Assembly: GCA_947579605.1 (NCBI GenBank)
Contig: OX388320.1
Coordinates: forward strand, 1,426,001-1,490,000
Origin: Athripsodes cinereus
Lineage: Eukaryota; Arthropoda; Insecta; Trichoptera; Leptoceridae
Length of the DNA stretch: 64,000 nucleotides
Reading direction: 5' to 3'
The stretch's first letter is position 1, and each line of letters opens with the position of its first letter. Positions 10,413 through 20,905 of this stretch are shown in pieces. The position numbers and the translations under genes were made by a program. The notes beneath the pieces were generated by a model. It was given only the letters and a program-made list of their open reading frames with translations, had not been told where the DNA came from and ran no database searches.

Positions 10413-10944
10413 TGTTGGTATCCATACAAATAGAGGAGATCGATGTTAGTTTTAGGTTTACAATTACCCCGACATAATTATAAAAGTTTTACAATGCCTC
10501 AATCTCATTTTTCCCAACGTTTCTTAACAAATAATATGTAATGTTCAAAAGTTTTTTTATGTTTCTAAATGTTCAAATTTATATTTTTTTTTATTTTACT
10601 TGTTCTCTATTCTTAAATTTAAAAAAAATTACTTTTTTAAATATTTCAGCGCCACATTTATTCTTCTCAACCAGACGAGTTGATATCGAAGTCTTTTTCT
10701 TTTATTCACTGTGTTGGTGTTTAGGTAGTAGAATTCCATATCGAAATAAATAAAACAAGCGTTTTATTCTACTATTGTTTTATTCTGTGAGAGAGACGTC
10801 TTTCGTCTTATAAGGACATTGTCAATCATTGTTTTATTTTTTTCTTTTTCTTTTCTGTTATTCCCTCAGTATTGAAGAACGTGACCATAATTTGTAAAGT
10901 TGTAAATAAAATATTTCTAGTGTCCCTAACGTTATCTCCTTCAC
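10413..10944. other. No recognisable feature
   Basis: T-rich and AT-rich DNA. The 70-codon frame at 10541-10753 is low complexity. Confidence 0.4.
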
Positions 10945-11151
10945 CTGAGGCCTGAGTCAACAACACACTATCGCGTCACGTTCCCGCTCCGCTAGCGTTC
11001 GGGTGCAGACGATGGTGCGCCAAAGTGTTAATTTTCGTAACTATTGTGTATCTTAGCAACGAAATTGACACTTGCTTGCAACATCGTCTGCACCCGAACG
11101 CTAACGGAGCGGGAACGTGAGACGAAAGTGTGTTGTTGACTCAGGCCTCTG
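10945..11151. mobile_element. Hairpin MITE family I, copy 1 (207 bp)
   Basis: Arms are inverted repeats: GAGGCCTGAGTCAACAACAC... at the left and its inverse ...GTTGTTGACTCAGGCCTC at the right, with GTTCCCGCTCCG/CGGAGCGGGAAC and CGTTCGGGTGCAGACGATG/CATCGTCTGCACCCGAACG pairing further in. The centre is also partly palindromic (AGTGTTAATTTTCGT against ACGAAATTGACACTT). The span equals the two other copies exactly. No clear TSD seen. Confidence 0.8.
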
Positions 11152-11159
11152 GTCACTCC

Positions 11160-11270
11160 ATCTCATCGGTGCGCGTCCCTAGTTCCGTTGCCTTCCATAC
11201 CTCCAGTTACATAGAATAAGCATCTCTTCGCGTGATGTGTCCAAAGTACTGGCAGATACGGCGCACACAT
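11160..11270 (-). pseudogene. LINE ORF2 C-terminal scrap
   Basis: Minus-strand frames contain RRICQYFGHITRRDAYSM, then after frameshifts GRAPMRWSD. This is the Q-x-x-GHI-x-RRD...GR-x-P-x-RW-x-D pattern at the end of many RTE-like ORF2 proteins. Too short to assign to a family. Confidence 0.5.
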
Positions 11271-11274
11271 ACAT

Positions 11275-11422
11275 ATATTTATTTGTTTTATCCTTCTAGC
11301 ACATCATCATTTATATAACAAAATCAAAAAATCGGTTTACATAAAAAAAAATGTGACGATATCCAGTCTATAGTGATTTCTTTCATCCACTTTATAGTGA
11401 TTTCTTTCATCTAACCACGTGA
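11275..11422 (-). repeat. LINE 3' tail, family J
   Basis: Shares blocks with 20755-20905: TTATTT runs, GCACATCATCATTTA-ATAACA, and TATAGTGATTTCTTTCATC then TAACCACG. On the minus strand it reads as a 3' UTR ending in an (ATAAAT)n-type tail. The block TATAGTGATTTCTTTCATC is repeated locally. Confidence 0.55.
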
Positions 11423-11530
11423 ATACATAATATGTAGGTAGTGGACAATAGATATCGAAATACACCTATAACCGATTTTTGAAATCTTACAAAATTGTAC
11501 CGAAACAGCATTTTATTGAAGTTGATATTT

Positions 11531-11561
11531 TCAACCGACGGTACTTGGTGGAAATTCATGT
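11531..11561 (+). repeat. MITE family M arm
   Basis: CAACCGACGGTACTTGGTGG followed by AAATTCATG is the M arm found inverted at 21859-21885 and direct at 21981-22006 and 23164-23190. Here it abuts the 46-nt perfect palindrome. Confidence 0.6.
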
Positions 11562-11655
11562 TGAATTAATTAAAATAAAACACTTATTTGTAGTATATCC
11601 ACGGTGACTTCACCGTGGATATACTACAAATAAGTGTTTTATTTTAATTAATTCA
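11562..11655. repeat. Perfect 46-nt inverted repeat, 2-nt spacer
   Basis: Arms 11562-11607 and 11610-11655 are exact reverse complements separated by CT. The centre reads CACGGTGA-CT-TCACCGTG. The outer part (TTAATTAAAATAAAACACTTA) also occurs next to M arms at 21826-21860. It is either a young foldback or a palindromic duplication of part of an M element. An assembly artefact is possible. Confidence 0.9.
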
Positions 11656-11964
11656 GCATTTTATTGCGTAATTTGGTACTTGATGATGACGTAATATTTA
11701 ATTGAAACATAGCATTGTTCCTACTATGTAACATTCTTTGGCGGTCTCGTGTTAGTACGTGTGTGGGTTGCTTATTTGATTGATTATTTTCAAATAAGTT
11801 AAAATAATTGATTGTCATGATTGTAAATTTAATTTCGATAGCGGTATTGGTTTGCCATAATTTCTGCATTATAAACTTTATACATTTATAAGCGTAGGTA
11901 CTATTGATTGTTGTTATTATTATCCATAATAATTTAACACACTTTTTTTTTTTCTTTTTTTTTT
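11656..11964. other. No recognisable feature
   Basis: AT-rich with long T runs at 11945-11966 adjoining the SINE tail. Confidence 0.4.
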
Positions 11965-12137
11965 TAAAAAGATATATCTGGGTTTTGTTATAAACCCAAG
12001 TACAACTTTATACACCTTCCACAGTAAGCTAAAAGCTTGTGTCGTGAAAGGTGAGTTTGCCGGCACCTGGGATCGAACCGCGGACCCCTTGTTCAAGAGG
12101 CCGAGACTCTACCTCCAGGCTACCGACGAACTCAACG
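11965..12137 (-). repeat. tRNA-derived SINE, family H
   Basis: On the minus strand it starts GTTCGTCGGTAGCCTGGAGG, then has the B-box GGTTCGATCCC, a body ending AAACCCAGATATATC, and an A-rich tail (the T run on +). Copies lie at 40885-41042 and 45704-45886. The tRNA-like head drives pol III transcription in this class. It is not a functional tRNA gene. Confidence 0.8.
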
Positions 12138-12274
12138 ACTTCTTTTTGTAGGTTTACTTTGAAAATGATATAGCTCGTCGAAACCTTTGCCACTATTCTA
12201 ATAAAGTATTCATAATTTTTATTTATTTTATTTAAAATAAATGTTTAGATATTTACTATTTTTTTAATGATTAA

Positions 12275-12470
12275 CTGGATTTGGGCACAACGCACATATG
12301 ACAAAATCAATCAGATATCTCATTGTATTGTGACATTGTGCAAAATCTTATAGAAAGGAATGAGAAAGGCGTTCCAACGCTTACGAATTGGCTCTAGGCT
12401 GGCTTAAGTGATCAATTTCGGTGTCCATGCATGGACAACGTTCACCAATTTCGCCATTAAAAATAAAGTC
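12275..12470 (+). repeat. Foldback family D copy with intact left terminus
   Basis: Begins ACTGGATTTGGGCACAACGC, continues ACAAAATCAATCAGATATCT, GAAAGGCGTTCCAACGCTTA, CGAATTGGCTCTAGGCTGGC, GGTGTCCATGCATGGACAAC, then GTTCACCAATTTCGCCATT. The right arm is absent. The 82-codon ORF beginning at 12421 is incidental. Confidence 0.75.
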
Positions 12471-13250
12471 ATTGACATTAAATCCTGTTTGTGCATGTGT
12501 GTGTCGTTATGGAGATACATATCTCCAGGTACGGCTCGAGATATGTGGCGAGCGCTGCCCTCTAAAAAAATCTCAAAAAACTAAAAAAATGAGTGAACAA
12601 TCTATACTATGCTCCACGAGACAAATAATTAGGAAAAATTATAATTGCAATATTTGCGTAGCCTTTTGAAAACTTCAAACTAATATAATGTCAAAATTAT
12701 TAGTTTCTTCATAAAATTAATTATTATAATAATAATAATTTGTTTTTTATATTCATTTGGTTACTTTCATACCTAAAACAACATAATAACACTCCAAGTT
12801 ATTGTTACAAGTCTTAACTCAAGCAACATTATTTACTGAAAGTTTGTAGGTAGTTTAATAATTTTAAAAGTTTAACGCCAAGTATGTAAGTTTTCATGCG
12901 TTTATTTCAGCTTTTACGGAACTTTTAATAGCCAGTGCAGCAGTATAAAAATGAATTTCCAACATTTTTCAAGTACTTAACTTTGTATCACAAATTTCAA
13001 GAACATCATAAGTTGTAAGTAATGACTTGAAATTTATTTATATTTTCAAATTTATTTTAATGTACATAAATCTCAAGTGTTGTTCACGAGAAAAACTTAG
13101 AGTGAAATATTTTATTTCTTGAATAAATATTTCGCCGAAACTACTTTTGTCGAAAATGTTTTTAACTTCTTTAACCCACTTGAAATATGAAAATAATAAA
13201 CATAGAGTCAAACAAGTAAATTTTTAAGTATTCTATATGTAAAGGGCGCA
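12471..13250. other. No recognisable feature
   Basis: AT-rich DNA with a TAATAATAATAATAATTTG microsatellite near 12722-12742. No gene seen. Confidence 0.4.
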
Positions 13251-13254
13251 TATT

Positions 13255-13400
13255 CGGAAAACATTACGTATAGAGCATTTATTAACTTCAATTTAGCGAT
13301 GAATAAGCTACTTTTTATTGGCATGAAAAAGACGAGTTGCATTATGTTAGACCGCTACCTACTTTTTCTCTTGGAGATACCGTGAAGGTTTTCATTTCCA
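13255..13400 (+). repeat. Degraded family C copy
   Basis: Contains TTTAGCGATGAATAAGCTAC, ATTGGCATGAAAAAGACGAG, TTGCATTATGTTAGACCGCT and GAGATACCGTGAAGG in C order, strongly diverged. Confidence 0.55.
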
Positions 13401-13462
13401 TTCATGGAAGAAAGAAAGAATACAGTAATTTTTACGATTTCTTAGTGATTTTTTCCATAGAA

Positions 13463-13712
13463 CATCCGGCAGAGAATTAGTCTCCCACTCTTTTCCATAA
13501 GTTTTCGAGTGTCCTGTAAAAGGTAGGTGTTTCAAAAGTAAGACATTTGACATCTAAAATTTAGCGATGAGGTTTGCAAAACATCCCGAATATCATAATT
13601 TTTTGTTGACATGTAGACGAAAGCTTACAAGCTTATCGGATGGGGCTAGTTTGTTGGCTACCCAACTTGTGGTATATGCCGTGATAGTAGATATAGTAGC
13701 AGTAGGTAGTTT
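13463..13712 (+). repeat. Family C, near full length
   Basis: Has the C head (CCGGCAGAGAATTAGTCTCC, TAAGTTTTCGAGTGTCCTGT), middle (TTAGCGATGAGGTTTGC), and tail (GGCTACCCAACTTGTGGTAT, ATGCCGTGATAGTAGATATA) ending in a TAG-rich run. Confidence 0.8.
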
Positions 13713-14097
13713 TTAAAAAAAATAATAACAGTTTCTCTGTGAATATATCCTTCCTTCCTTTGTTTAATGGCAAAGCACTCGAATTCGAGCAAATTATGTT
13801 TATATTATTCATAGTAGATAGGTATACGTTATAGATTTATATAGCAAATCATTAAAAAAATAGCTTCACAATAAATAAAAAAGACGAAACAGCGCTCGTC
13901 CGCAGGCGAATATAGAAGCAAGTGCAAAACAAGGACATCACGGTCAATGACCTCACAGAATAAAAACAACTTTAGAAGTAGGTAAACAACACACAGAGCC
14001 GCTGTCGGGAACAAATATATTTATTATTTATTGAATAATGTAATTTAAATAAGTATATAATAGTTTTCGGAAAAATACAATTTAAACGATACTTTTT
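13713..14097. other. No recognisable feature
   Basis: AT-rich. The 61-codon minus frame at 13829-14014 has no recognised similarity. Confidence 0.4.
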
Positions 14098-14235
14098 ATT
14101 TATTCGTTCATTCTCTACTGTACATTGATCATAAAACATACAATTTTATAGAAAATGCATTGAAATAAGATATTATCAGTACCTATACAGAATGTGAGTA
14201 TATCGCAGAGGCCCGATCTCTTCCAACTTACCCAG
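14098..14235 (-). repeat. LINE 3' tail, family F
   Basis: TTATTCGTTCATTCTCTACTG then GTACATTGATC... and ATCGCAGAGGCCCGATCTCT then TCCAACTTACCC match family F (42077-42203, 46786-46925, 48735-48865, 53634-53765), read on the minus strand. Confidence 0.65.
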
Positions 14236-14808
14236 ACACTTTACTAAGGCCATCAACAAGTTTCCCATGTCATACTTTTTATCATATTTTGTAAGTGATT
14301 TACTATTATAGAATTAATTTTTGCACTATTATTTAATGATAAAACAGATTGAATTGCGATAAAAACTGCGATCTTGTTTCGCAGTAAAAAAAAGTATAAC
14401 TTCATAGGTGAAACATAACTTTTTACGAAAAGTCAAGCCTTAAAAAAATGTAATTCATAGATGTATTGGATAGAAAAACTTTTAAAAGCCTTATCTTGTA
14501 TCCATTGCCATTAATTCTATTCATATCAGATCAATAACTATTGTTTATGATTGACGTATAACACACATTGATCTTAATACTACACGATTATACACGATAT
14601 TTTGTAATACATATCTACATAACTCAAAGCCAATTTGGTTATTGTTTATGGTATTAAATCAATAGGCAATTATTTATTAGTATGATCTCGCGATATCAGC
14701 ATATTAATCTGATCTTTTTTACGACACAAAAAGCTCTAGGTATGTCATAATATTAATAATATGATTTTAATTTAACAAGAAGAAATATAAAATGATATTA
14801 TATGCAGA
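14236..14808. other. No recognisable feature
   Basis: AT-rich flank of the hAT-like element. Confidence 0.4.
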
Positions 14809-14816
14809 TTGTATAA

Positions 14817-17532
14817 TAGGGTGGAACACTTTTGTATGAAAAATTTTTTTTTTTCGAATATCGAATTGGAATACCAGGCAAAAGTTGCCTTATATAATTG
14901 TAAATAACACCCACTAATTTGGAAGTTCTAGCTCAACAGCAAGAGGTCCCGCCATAGACTTGAAATTTCAATTTTTAAGTTTTTACAGACGCTTTGTTAA
15001 GTACACCCTATTAAAAAAATATTAACTAAATATAAAATGTTATTCATTTATATGATAAGATAAAAGTATATTTTAGTTAATAGAATCATTTATTTAAAAA
15101 ATAAACACAATTTCAGAAAGTTGTGTCGGTATGGACAACGTCATTTTTTATAACAAAAATCCTTTTTCGTCTCAAACTTTGGCATGAGCTTTCGAGATGC
15201 TAAATTAGACTTTACGAATCCCTCTCTTCTTGTCTTATCGCATACAACAAGAGCTGCTTCTATCACATCTTTTACTGATCTTTCCAAAGCCTGGGTGTGG
15301 CAAGGCAGTCTCATTAACTCCAAAACTGAATCTCCTCCATTTTCAATTAGATGTTGTAACTGCTTATCGAAAATGCTCATCAGTATTGAGGTTTCGTATA
15401 TATTTTTTTGCCAGTTTATCAAGTCTATGTAAGAACTTGCATTTAAGTCCACTTTTGGCACCTCAAACATGCGCGAAATAGAATTTTTATTCACTTGACG
15501 AGCTTTTGAAATGTGTCTTGCAGCTAGTTCTCTAATCTGCTTACGTGTATCTGTTATCGTAATCAACAACAAGTTTTCTGGATGAACAAAGTACCTAACT
15601 GTTCCGAATTAAAACAGGGTCCACAATCGCTAACAATTCGTTCGACAAATAACCAGTGCTGTTAATGAGCTTCCATAAATGTTTTGAACCATCTTTAATG
15701 CTATACCACTTTGACCTGCAAATAGATCCTACTGTAGGGCTATCCAAACAGGAAAACAAAGCGTCAATAGCAACTCATTGGCGTATAAGAGACAAATTAT
15801 CCAATGCAATGGTTGAGATAGTCTATTTTCCAAAAAAACAATCACGCCTCCCACATTCCCTGTATTTGTGGTTGTTCCATCACATCCAACAGTCATTATA
15901 CTCTCTGGTGATATATTTTCAGTCGTCAAAAAGCCGTGGATAGCTCTTTCAATATTTCTCGCACTGCCCGATGTTGGAAACACATACGCAACATAAACAG
16001 AACCTGGTTCTTTAATAATCGAAACATGTTCCTCTTGTACAATCACTTTAAATCTCTTCGATCTTTTTAAAACAGTTTTAGCCGTCTGGTTTTTCCATCC
16101 ATCAAAATATAAGGCAGGAATTTCTGTTAATCTTTCTTCTGTTAAAATTTGCTCGCAAACTTTCTGTCTTATTCTTCTGAGTTTCATCCTGCCCACGACG
16201 TTAGTCGACTGCGCCTCAAAGTCGGCATCAGAAGCAGAATATAGAACATTTATGATACGATAACCGCCGCAGCTCGGTCTGATACTCCGTATCTATCGCA
16301 TACAATCGTCAAACTATTAAGACTGGCATCCGTGAGCTTTATAGGCTTTTGATCCTCTTTGTTCGCGGTGTCAAGACCATCTGCGGCCAACGAACAAGAA
16401 GGAAGGTCAACATTAGAACTAACTTCAGATCTATTTAGCCGATATAAAGAAAAGGAAATTTCTTTAATTCTTGTATTTGAATTATGCCTGATTTCTTGTT
16501 TAAGAGCACGTAATCATCTTTTCTGCTATTTTTTACTCTAGATAAGATCCGTTATTCCTAAAACCATTTGTCTGTTAGTGCGTTGGTCTTCTAAAAATAT
16601 TTGTTCCTCTTTTGGCACTTTATTTTCTCTCAAACAAGTACAGTTTACAAATTCTTTACATTTACATGCAGCTATGTCAAAAAGCTTTCCACTTTGTACT
16701 CTGAATTCTTCTACCTTTCTTTCCTTTAGTTTCTTCAAAGACTTTTTCAAATTTCAAACAAAATCAAACAAATCAAAACATTTTGAGTGATATTTTTTAA
16801 GTAACTGTAAAACTCGTTTGTGTGTAACAATTGAAATAGAACATTTTATTCATACCTAATTCTTCAATTTTTGTTTCAACCGTTTCGGCACTTTTCCAAA
16901 AATTTAGGTTCTTTTGTTGTGTTGTTCTTTATTTTTAAGTCTTGTCGAACCCATTCAAAGAATTTCAAAACATTCTCATACGTAAGTAGTATATTCTCCT
17001 TGAACTCTGCACTTTCACCAAATATCGGACATTTTAACTTTTGTCTTGTAGAAGTCATATTTATATGTACACTTAAAAAACGTAGGTACATACATCAACT
17101 AGTACCTACTGGTGAAAATAATTGACGGGCTACCTTTCACCTTGAGACAATATTATCGACACTAGTTGAAACGAAACACTGCAAATTCGTAGATCGAAGC
17201 GTGCTGCCCCCGCTTTGTCCCGCACTTTGCTCAACTGTCCCAGTACCAAAGTATATTAAAATGATGAAATATTTGATTGCAACTGCTAGTTAACTATATT
17301 TGAATATGTTTTTGAATAAAATAAACCTATTTCAATAAGTTCTGTATTGTTTTGTAGGCCGCGCAAATAGCCCCTAAATGGTCCTTTTTGTAAATATTCG
17401 ATGTCTTGTCGGGGGCTCTTACCGTTGTCTGATAATATTTATATTTTTAATGCAGGCAATTGATGGCAAAAGGCAACTAAATACAACTATTCCAAATCAA
17501 AATTCGAGAAAAAAAAAATTCGTTCCACCCTA
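14817..17532 (-). mobile_element. hAT-type DNA transposon, 2.7 kb, decayed
   Basis: Left end TAGGGTGGAAC (14817-14827) and right end GTTCCACCCTA (17522-17532) are inverted repeats. Similarity continues inward through a T-rich run, TCGAAT and GGAATA. The flanks are TTGTATAA at 14809-14816 and 17533-17540, a perfect 8-bp TSD fitting nTnnnnAn. TAGGG fits the YARNG start typical of hAT ends. The body carries a broken transposase-like gene on the minus strand. Together these support a formerly autonomous hAT-like element. Its protein does not show the usual hAT landmarks clearly, so the family needs profile searches. Confidence 0.85.
15141..17058 (-). pseudogene. Broken transposase-like gene of the 14817-17532 element
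   Basis: Reading on the minus strand: an N-terminal part from an ATG at 17058 (MTSTRQKLKCPIFGESAEF, ...YENVLKFFEWVRQDL); a Cys cluster at 16538-16750 (FDIAACKCKEFVNCTCLREN, KVPKEEQIFLEDQRTNRQM); KPIKLTDASLNSLTIVCDRYG near 16270-16345; a central block at 15729-16196 (ALYFDGWKNQTAKT, MTVGCDGTTTNTGNVGGVI, PLHWIICLLYANEL); SIKDGSKHLWKLINSTGYLS near 15640-15700; and a C-terminal block at 15141-15572 (RKQIRELAARHI, PCHTQALERSVKDV). Several frame changes and an apparent deletion after YANEL break it. I recall similar proteins as multicopy, uncharacterised insect genes. The GCDGT-x-x-NTG motif may hold a catalytic Asp, but that is inference. Confidence 0.7.
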
Positions 17533-17724
17533 TTGTATAATATTTGTATCTAGATTCATATTAATTATTTTTATAATATTCATATTGGTTAGTATCAAAA
17601 ACATATATCTAAATGAAAGAATTTGTTAAGAAGTTTCACCGTTAATGTCAATTTCAATCACGTACCATATTTCTTTTATGTAGATGGCTTACGTTTCTTT
17701 GAATCTCGTGATATTGTTGAATGC

Positions 17725-17848
17725 ATTCCGTGGAGCACGTGGCAAAGAAATGGTCTCCCATCATTTTCCACAAGTTTTCGAGTGTCCTGTAAGAGGCAAG
17801 TGTTCGAAAAAATAACGATATCAACGACCAATCTAATTTAGCGACCAA
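17725..17848 (+). repeat. Family C 5' half
   Basis: Preserves the C head: TTCCGTGGAGCACGTGGCAA, AGAAATGGTCTCCCATC, CAAGTTTTCGAGTGTCCTGT, AGGCAAGTGTTCGAAAAAAT. It stops after TTTAGCGACC. Useful for defining the 5' start of family C. Confidence 0.7.
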
Positions 17849-18773
17849 AGACTGTTACGAGACTTGAAAGACATTGATTGTTGTATTGTAGGCACCCTTT
17901 TATAACTTTGTCAATTATAAATGATGTGCACTACTTAAGAATAAGTAGGAGAGAAACCATTGGCATTTAAATGAAGTGAAACTGCATATTAAAACTAAGA
18001 AAATTAGTTCTGCATTACCGATTTATCCAATAAAGGTCAATGGTTGAATCTCAGTTTTCACTCAGAGAGAATTGAATGTTTAAACAAAATCTATGAAAAA
18101 TAATGTAAAAATTATTATCGTTTTATTAATAAACGAAATTAAATTAATTTTGATACTCCGATATTCGCTGCTTTTGTTTATTAAATTCTTTGGAAATGTT
18201 CCAAGAATTATTAAATTAAATGTTATAGGTTATGAGGCTTAAATTGTATTGCAACAATAATATTATTGTACAAAGATATTCTAATAACAGTTTTAATACT
18301 TTAATTAAATTCCAAATTATTATTAAATTCATAAGTATTTTCTATTCCGTATTATTCATAACTTAATATTTTTGTTATTTTTGTAATATGTCAAATTGTT
18401 ATTTACCATATTTTTTTACATTTCACGCCATAAACAAATTACGGATTTTTAACGATTTTTTTCAAACAGTATGTTTTTACAGGAAATCATTTGAAGCTCG
18501 GTTTGTATGTCATTGCTACAAAATAAAAATTGATAGATTATGTGGTTTTAAAACTTATAGCTTTTTATCGGCTGACGGTAGATTAAATGAAATTTCTATT
18601 TTGTCAAGGGAATAGATCTAGTATTGGCAAGACTCTTTTTGTTAGAATAAATTTCCAAAAACAACAATACAGAATGCTTGAAAAGTAAATCAACGTAAAA
18701 AAGCCTGCTTAAAATTGGCGATAAACCTTCTCAGTGTTCTCAAAAGGAATAATATTAAGAGCGTTATAATAAT
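17849..18773. other. No recognisable feature
   Basis: AT-rich DNA. The 75-codon frame at 18388-18615 has no recognised domain or signal and I treat it as chance. Confidence 0.4.
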
Positions 18774-19005
18774 CTGCTCCGTGGAACAACCGGTGATAAA
18801 TTTGTTTTCCAATCTTTTCCGAAAGCTTTTTGTGTCCTGTAAAAGGTAGATGTTCGAAAAATAAAGATATTTTACATTCGAAAATCGGCGATGAGGCTAG
18901 TCATCCATCCTGGATGTCTATATTTTTTATTGGTATGGAGGTATGGCTTGCATGTTTTTATATGCAGCTGGTCGGTCTGCTGACTACGTTGTTTGTATAG
19001 TAGAA
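18774..19005 (+). repeat. Family C, near full length, diverged
   Basis: TCCGTGGAACAACCGGTGAT, TTTTGTGTCCTGTAAAAGGT, AGATGTTCGAAAAATAAAGA, TCGGCGATGAGGCTAGTCAT, CATCCTGGATGTCTAT and TATGCAGCTGGTCGGTCTGC in C order. The tail beyond is altered. Confidence 0.75.
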
Positions 19006-20219
19006 TAAAATATTTAATTTAGTAATATAAAGTTTTTGACTCTTAATATTTGTAGTCATAAATGGAAACTACCACAACTTTACCGTCAAATCAATTAAAA
19101 ATGTTATATACCGACTTAGGTTATCTTTTTTTTTATTCATCAAAAAAGGAAATTTCAGTTTTAAGTTTATGGTATTGCTTTTGTTGAAAATGTTTTTAAC
19201 TATTTGATTGAGAAAAAAACAAACTTTGTAACAATAAATCTTCACTGACAACTTTGTTTAGGACAAATGTTTCAAAGCATTATTGAGTCGTTCCTAAAAC
19301 AACATTTTTTTACTTAAATTACATAATTTGGAGTTTTGGAAGAAATTTCATTATCGTGAAAAAGTTTATCATGTCTTTGTTTGATATATTATGATTTTTA
19401 TTATCCTTAATTATCTTCTTCGGATTTATAACCTTCATGCCATCACGGTACCTTCCTAAGTCCACTGCGGTAGACCATTTATGTAATATTTTTTTTCCGT
19501 TTTGTTGTCTGAAAACAAGTGAGTATTAATTAATGTTCCTTTTATTAAATTTAGTTTATCTCTGTTTTAGTGTTAAAATGGAAGAATAATCACAAAAATT
19601 TACAATAATATAACACAAATAAATATAGTTTTGGAAAAAAAAATGAAAATTATTTTCCTTGGATCATAATTGGACTTAATAAAACAAAAAAATATTAGTT
19701 TTGTGACAATATAGTAAAACCAAGTATTCAGTCGTATTTGTATACTCTTTATTATCGTGCTAATTCTACTGTTTTCATGGATACTATTCGACACAAAGTA
19801 AATTATTGTAAGTTTATTATAATGTCACTTTATGCCTGAATTTGGTTTTAAAAGAATTGTGAGGTCGTGCATGTAAGGAAAATAAAGAATATAAAAGCAA
19901 AACAATAAAAATAATACTTAATAATAAATTTAAACTTCTAGTGCGATGGTAAGTATTGTGTGCAATCTAATAAATATTTGTGTTTGTTCATGTACATATA
20001 AGTATGTATATATGTTTGTGAAAAATAATTATGCTAAATTATTTAATTTATGATTTTTATTTTATGATTATTTTTTTCGCAATCGAAATGTAGATACAAA
20101 TTATTTTTTATATTTTGTTAATAAATTTATTTTAGTTCAATGAGTTGGTCTCACACAATTTTGTGGAAGTTTTTGTGTGTCTTTTTAAATGCATCTATTT
20201 GAAGAACATTTATCAAACT
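19006..20219. other. Mostly featureless; one C tail scrap
   Basis: CATGCCATCACGGTACC at about 19437-19453 may be the inverted end of a C element. The rest is AT-rich and unassigned. Confidence 0.35.
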
Positions 20220-20435
20220 AAATCCAGTGGTAAGGTATGCCACCCATCTAGAATTTACTATACTATACCATCACGGCATATCCCACAAGTGGGGTAGCCA
20301 GCAGATCAGCTGTATGTAAGAAACATGCAAACTGTCCTAGAATTTCATTAACACTTATTGACACAAAAAGGATGACAAATGTGTATTTAACCATTCAGTT
20401 AATCTACCGGTTACCCCACTTACGATAAATGTTGT
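20220..20435. repeat. Three family C fragments in mixed orientation
   Basis: A + fragment (GTAAGGTATGCCACCCATCT, 20230-20250) abuts a minus copy (CCATCACGGCATATCCCACA, AGTGGGGTAGCCAGCAGATC, AGCTGTATGTAAGAAACATG, 20264-20345), followed by a decayed + tail (CTACCGGTTACCCCACTTAC, about 20403-20422). Confidence 0.7.
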
Positions 20436-20754
20436 TTTGGTATTAACTTTATAGATACTGTAATTAGACAAAATAGAGGTAAAAAATCATTTTTTACTTG
20501 AGCTCATATTTTGGGGAGATTTTAGCCTAAAAACATTAACTTTACCTTAAAATATTGACAGACATATTACAGTTTATATAACACCATGATTTATGTGGGA
20601 ATAAATCATGTCTCTGGATGTTTCATACAAACATTTTGTATCGACTTGTTATCAAAATAGAGAAATATATAATATTATATCACTATCTTGGTTTATGATG
20701 TCAAAAAATTGAATTTGCATATAAAAATTACTATATTTGTTTGAATTCACAATG

Positions 20755-20905
20755 TGATAATTATTTATTTATTTATTCTTCTTGCACATCATCATTTACA
20801 TAACAGTGTTAACAAAATAGTATGAAATTTTAAAAACTAGGATGATGTGCAGTGGCGAGATTATCACTATAAAGTGATTTCTTCCATCTAACCACGATAT
20901 GATTA
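20755..20905 (-). repeat. LINE 3' tail, family J
   Basis: TTATTTATTTATTCTTCTTG then CACATCATCATTTACATAAC, AGGATGATGTGCAGTGGCGA, AAAGTGATTTCTTCCATCTA and ACCACG. On the minus strand it ends in (AATAAAT)n. It matches 11275-11422. Confidence 0.6.

Noticed and set aside
10138..10449. 103-codon ORF
   Set aside because: The frame covers a decayed C element and AT-rich DNA, with no start context or similarity.
12060..12135. Possible tRNA on the minus strand
   Set aside because: It is repeated with the H body at 40885 and 45704, one copy having a 10-bp TSD. A SINE, not a tRNA gene.
18388..18615. 75-codon ORF
   Set aside because: AT-rich composition and no recognisable motif. Not enough to call a gene.
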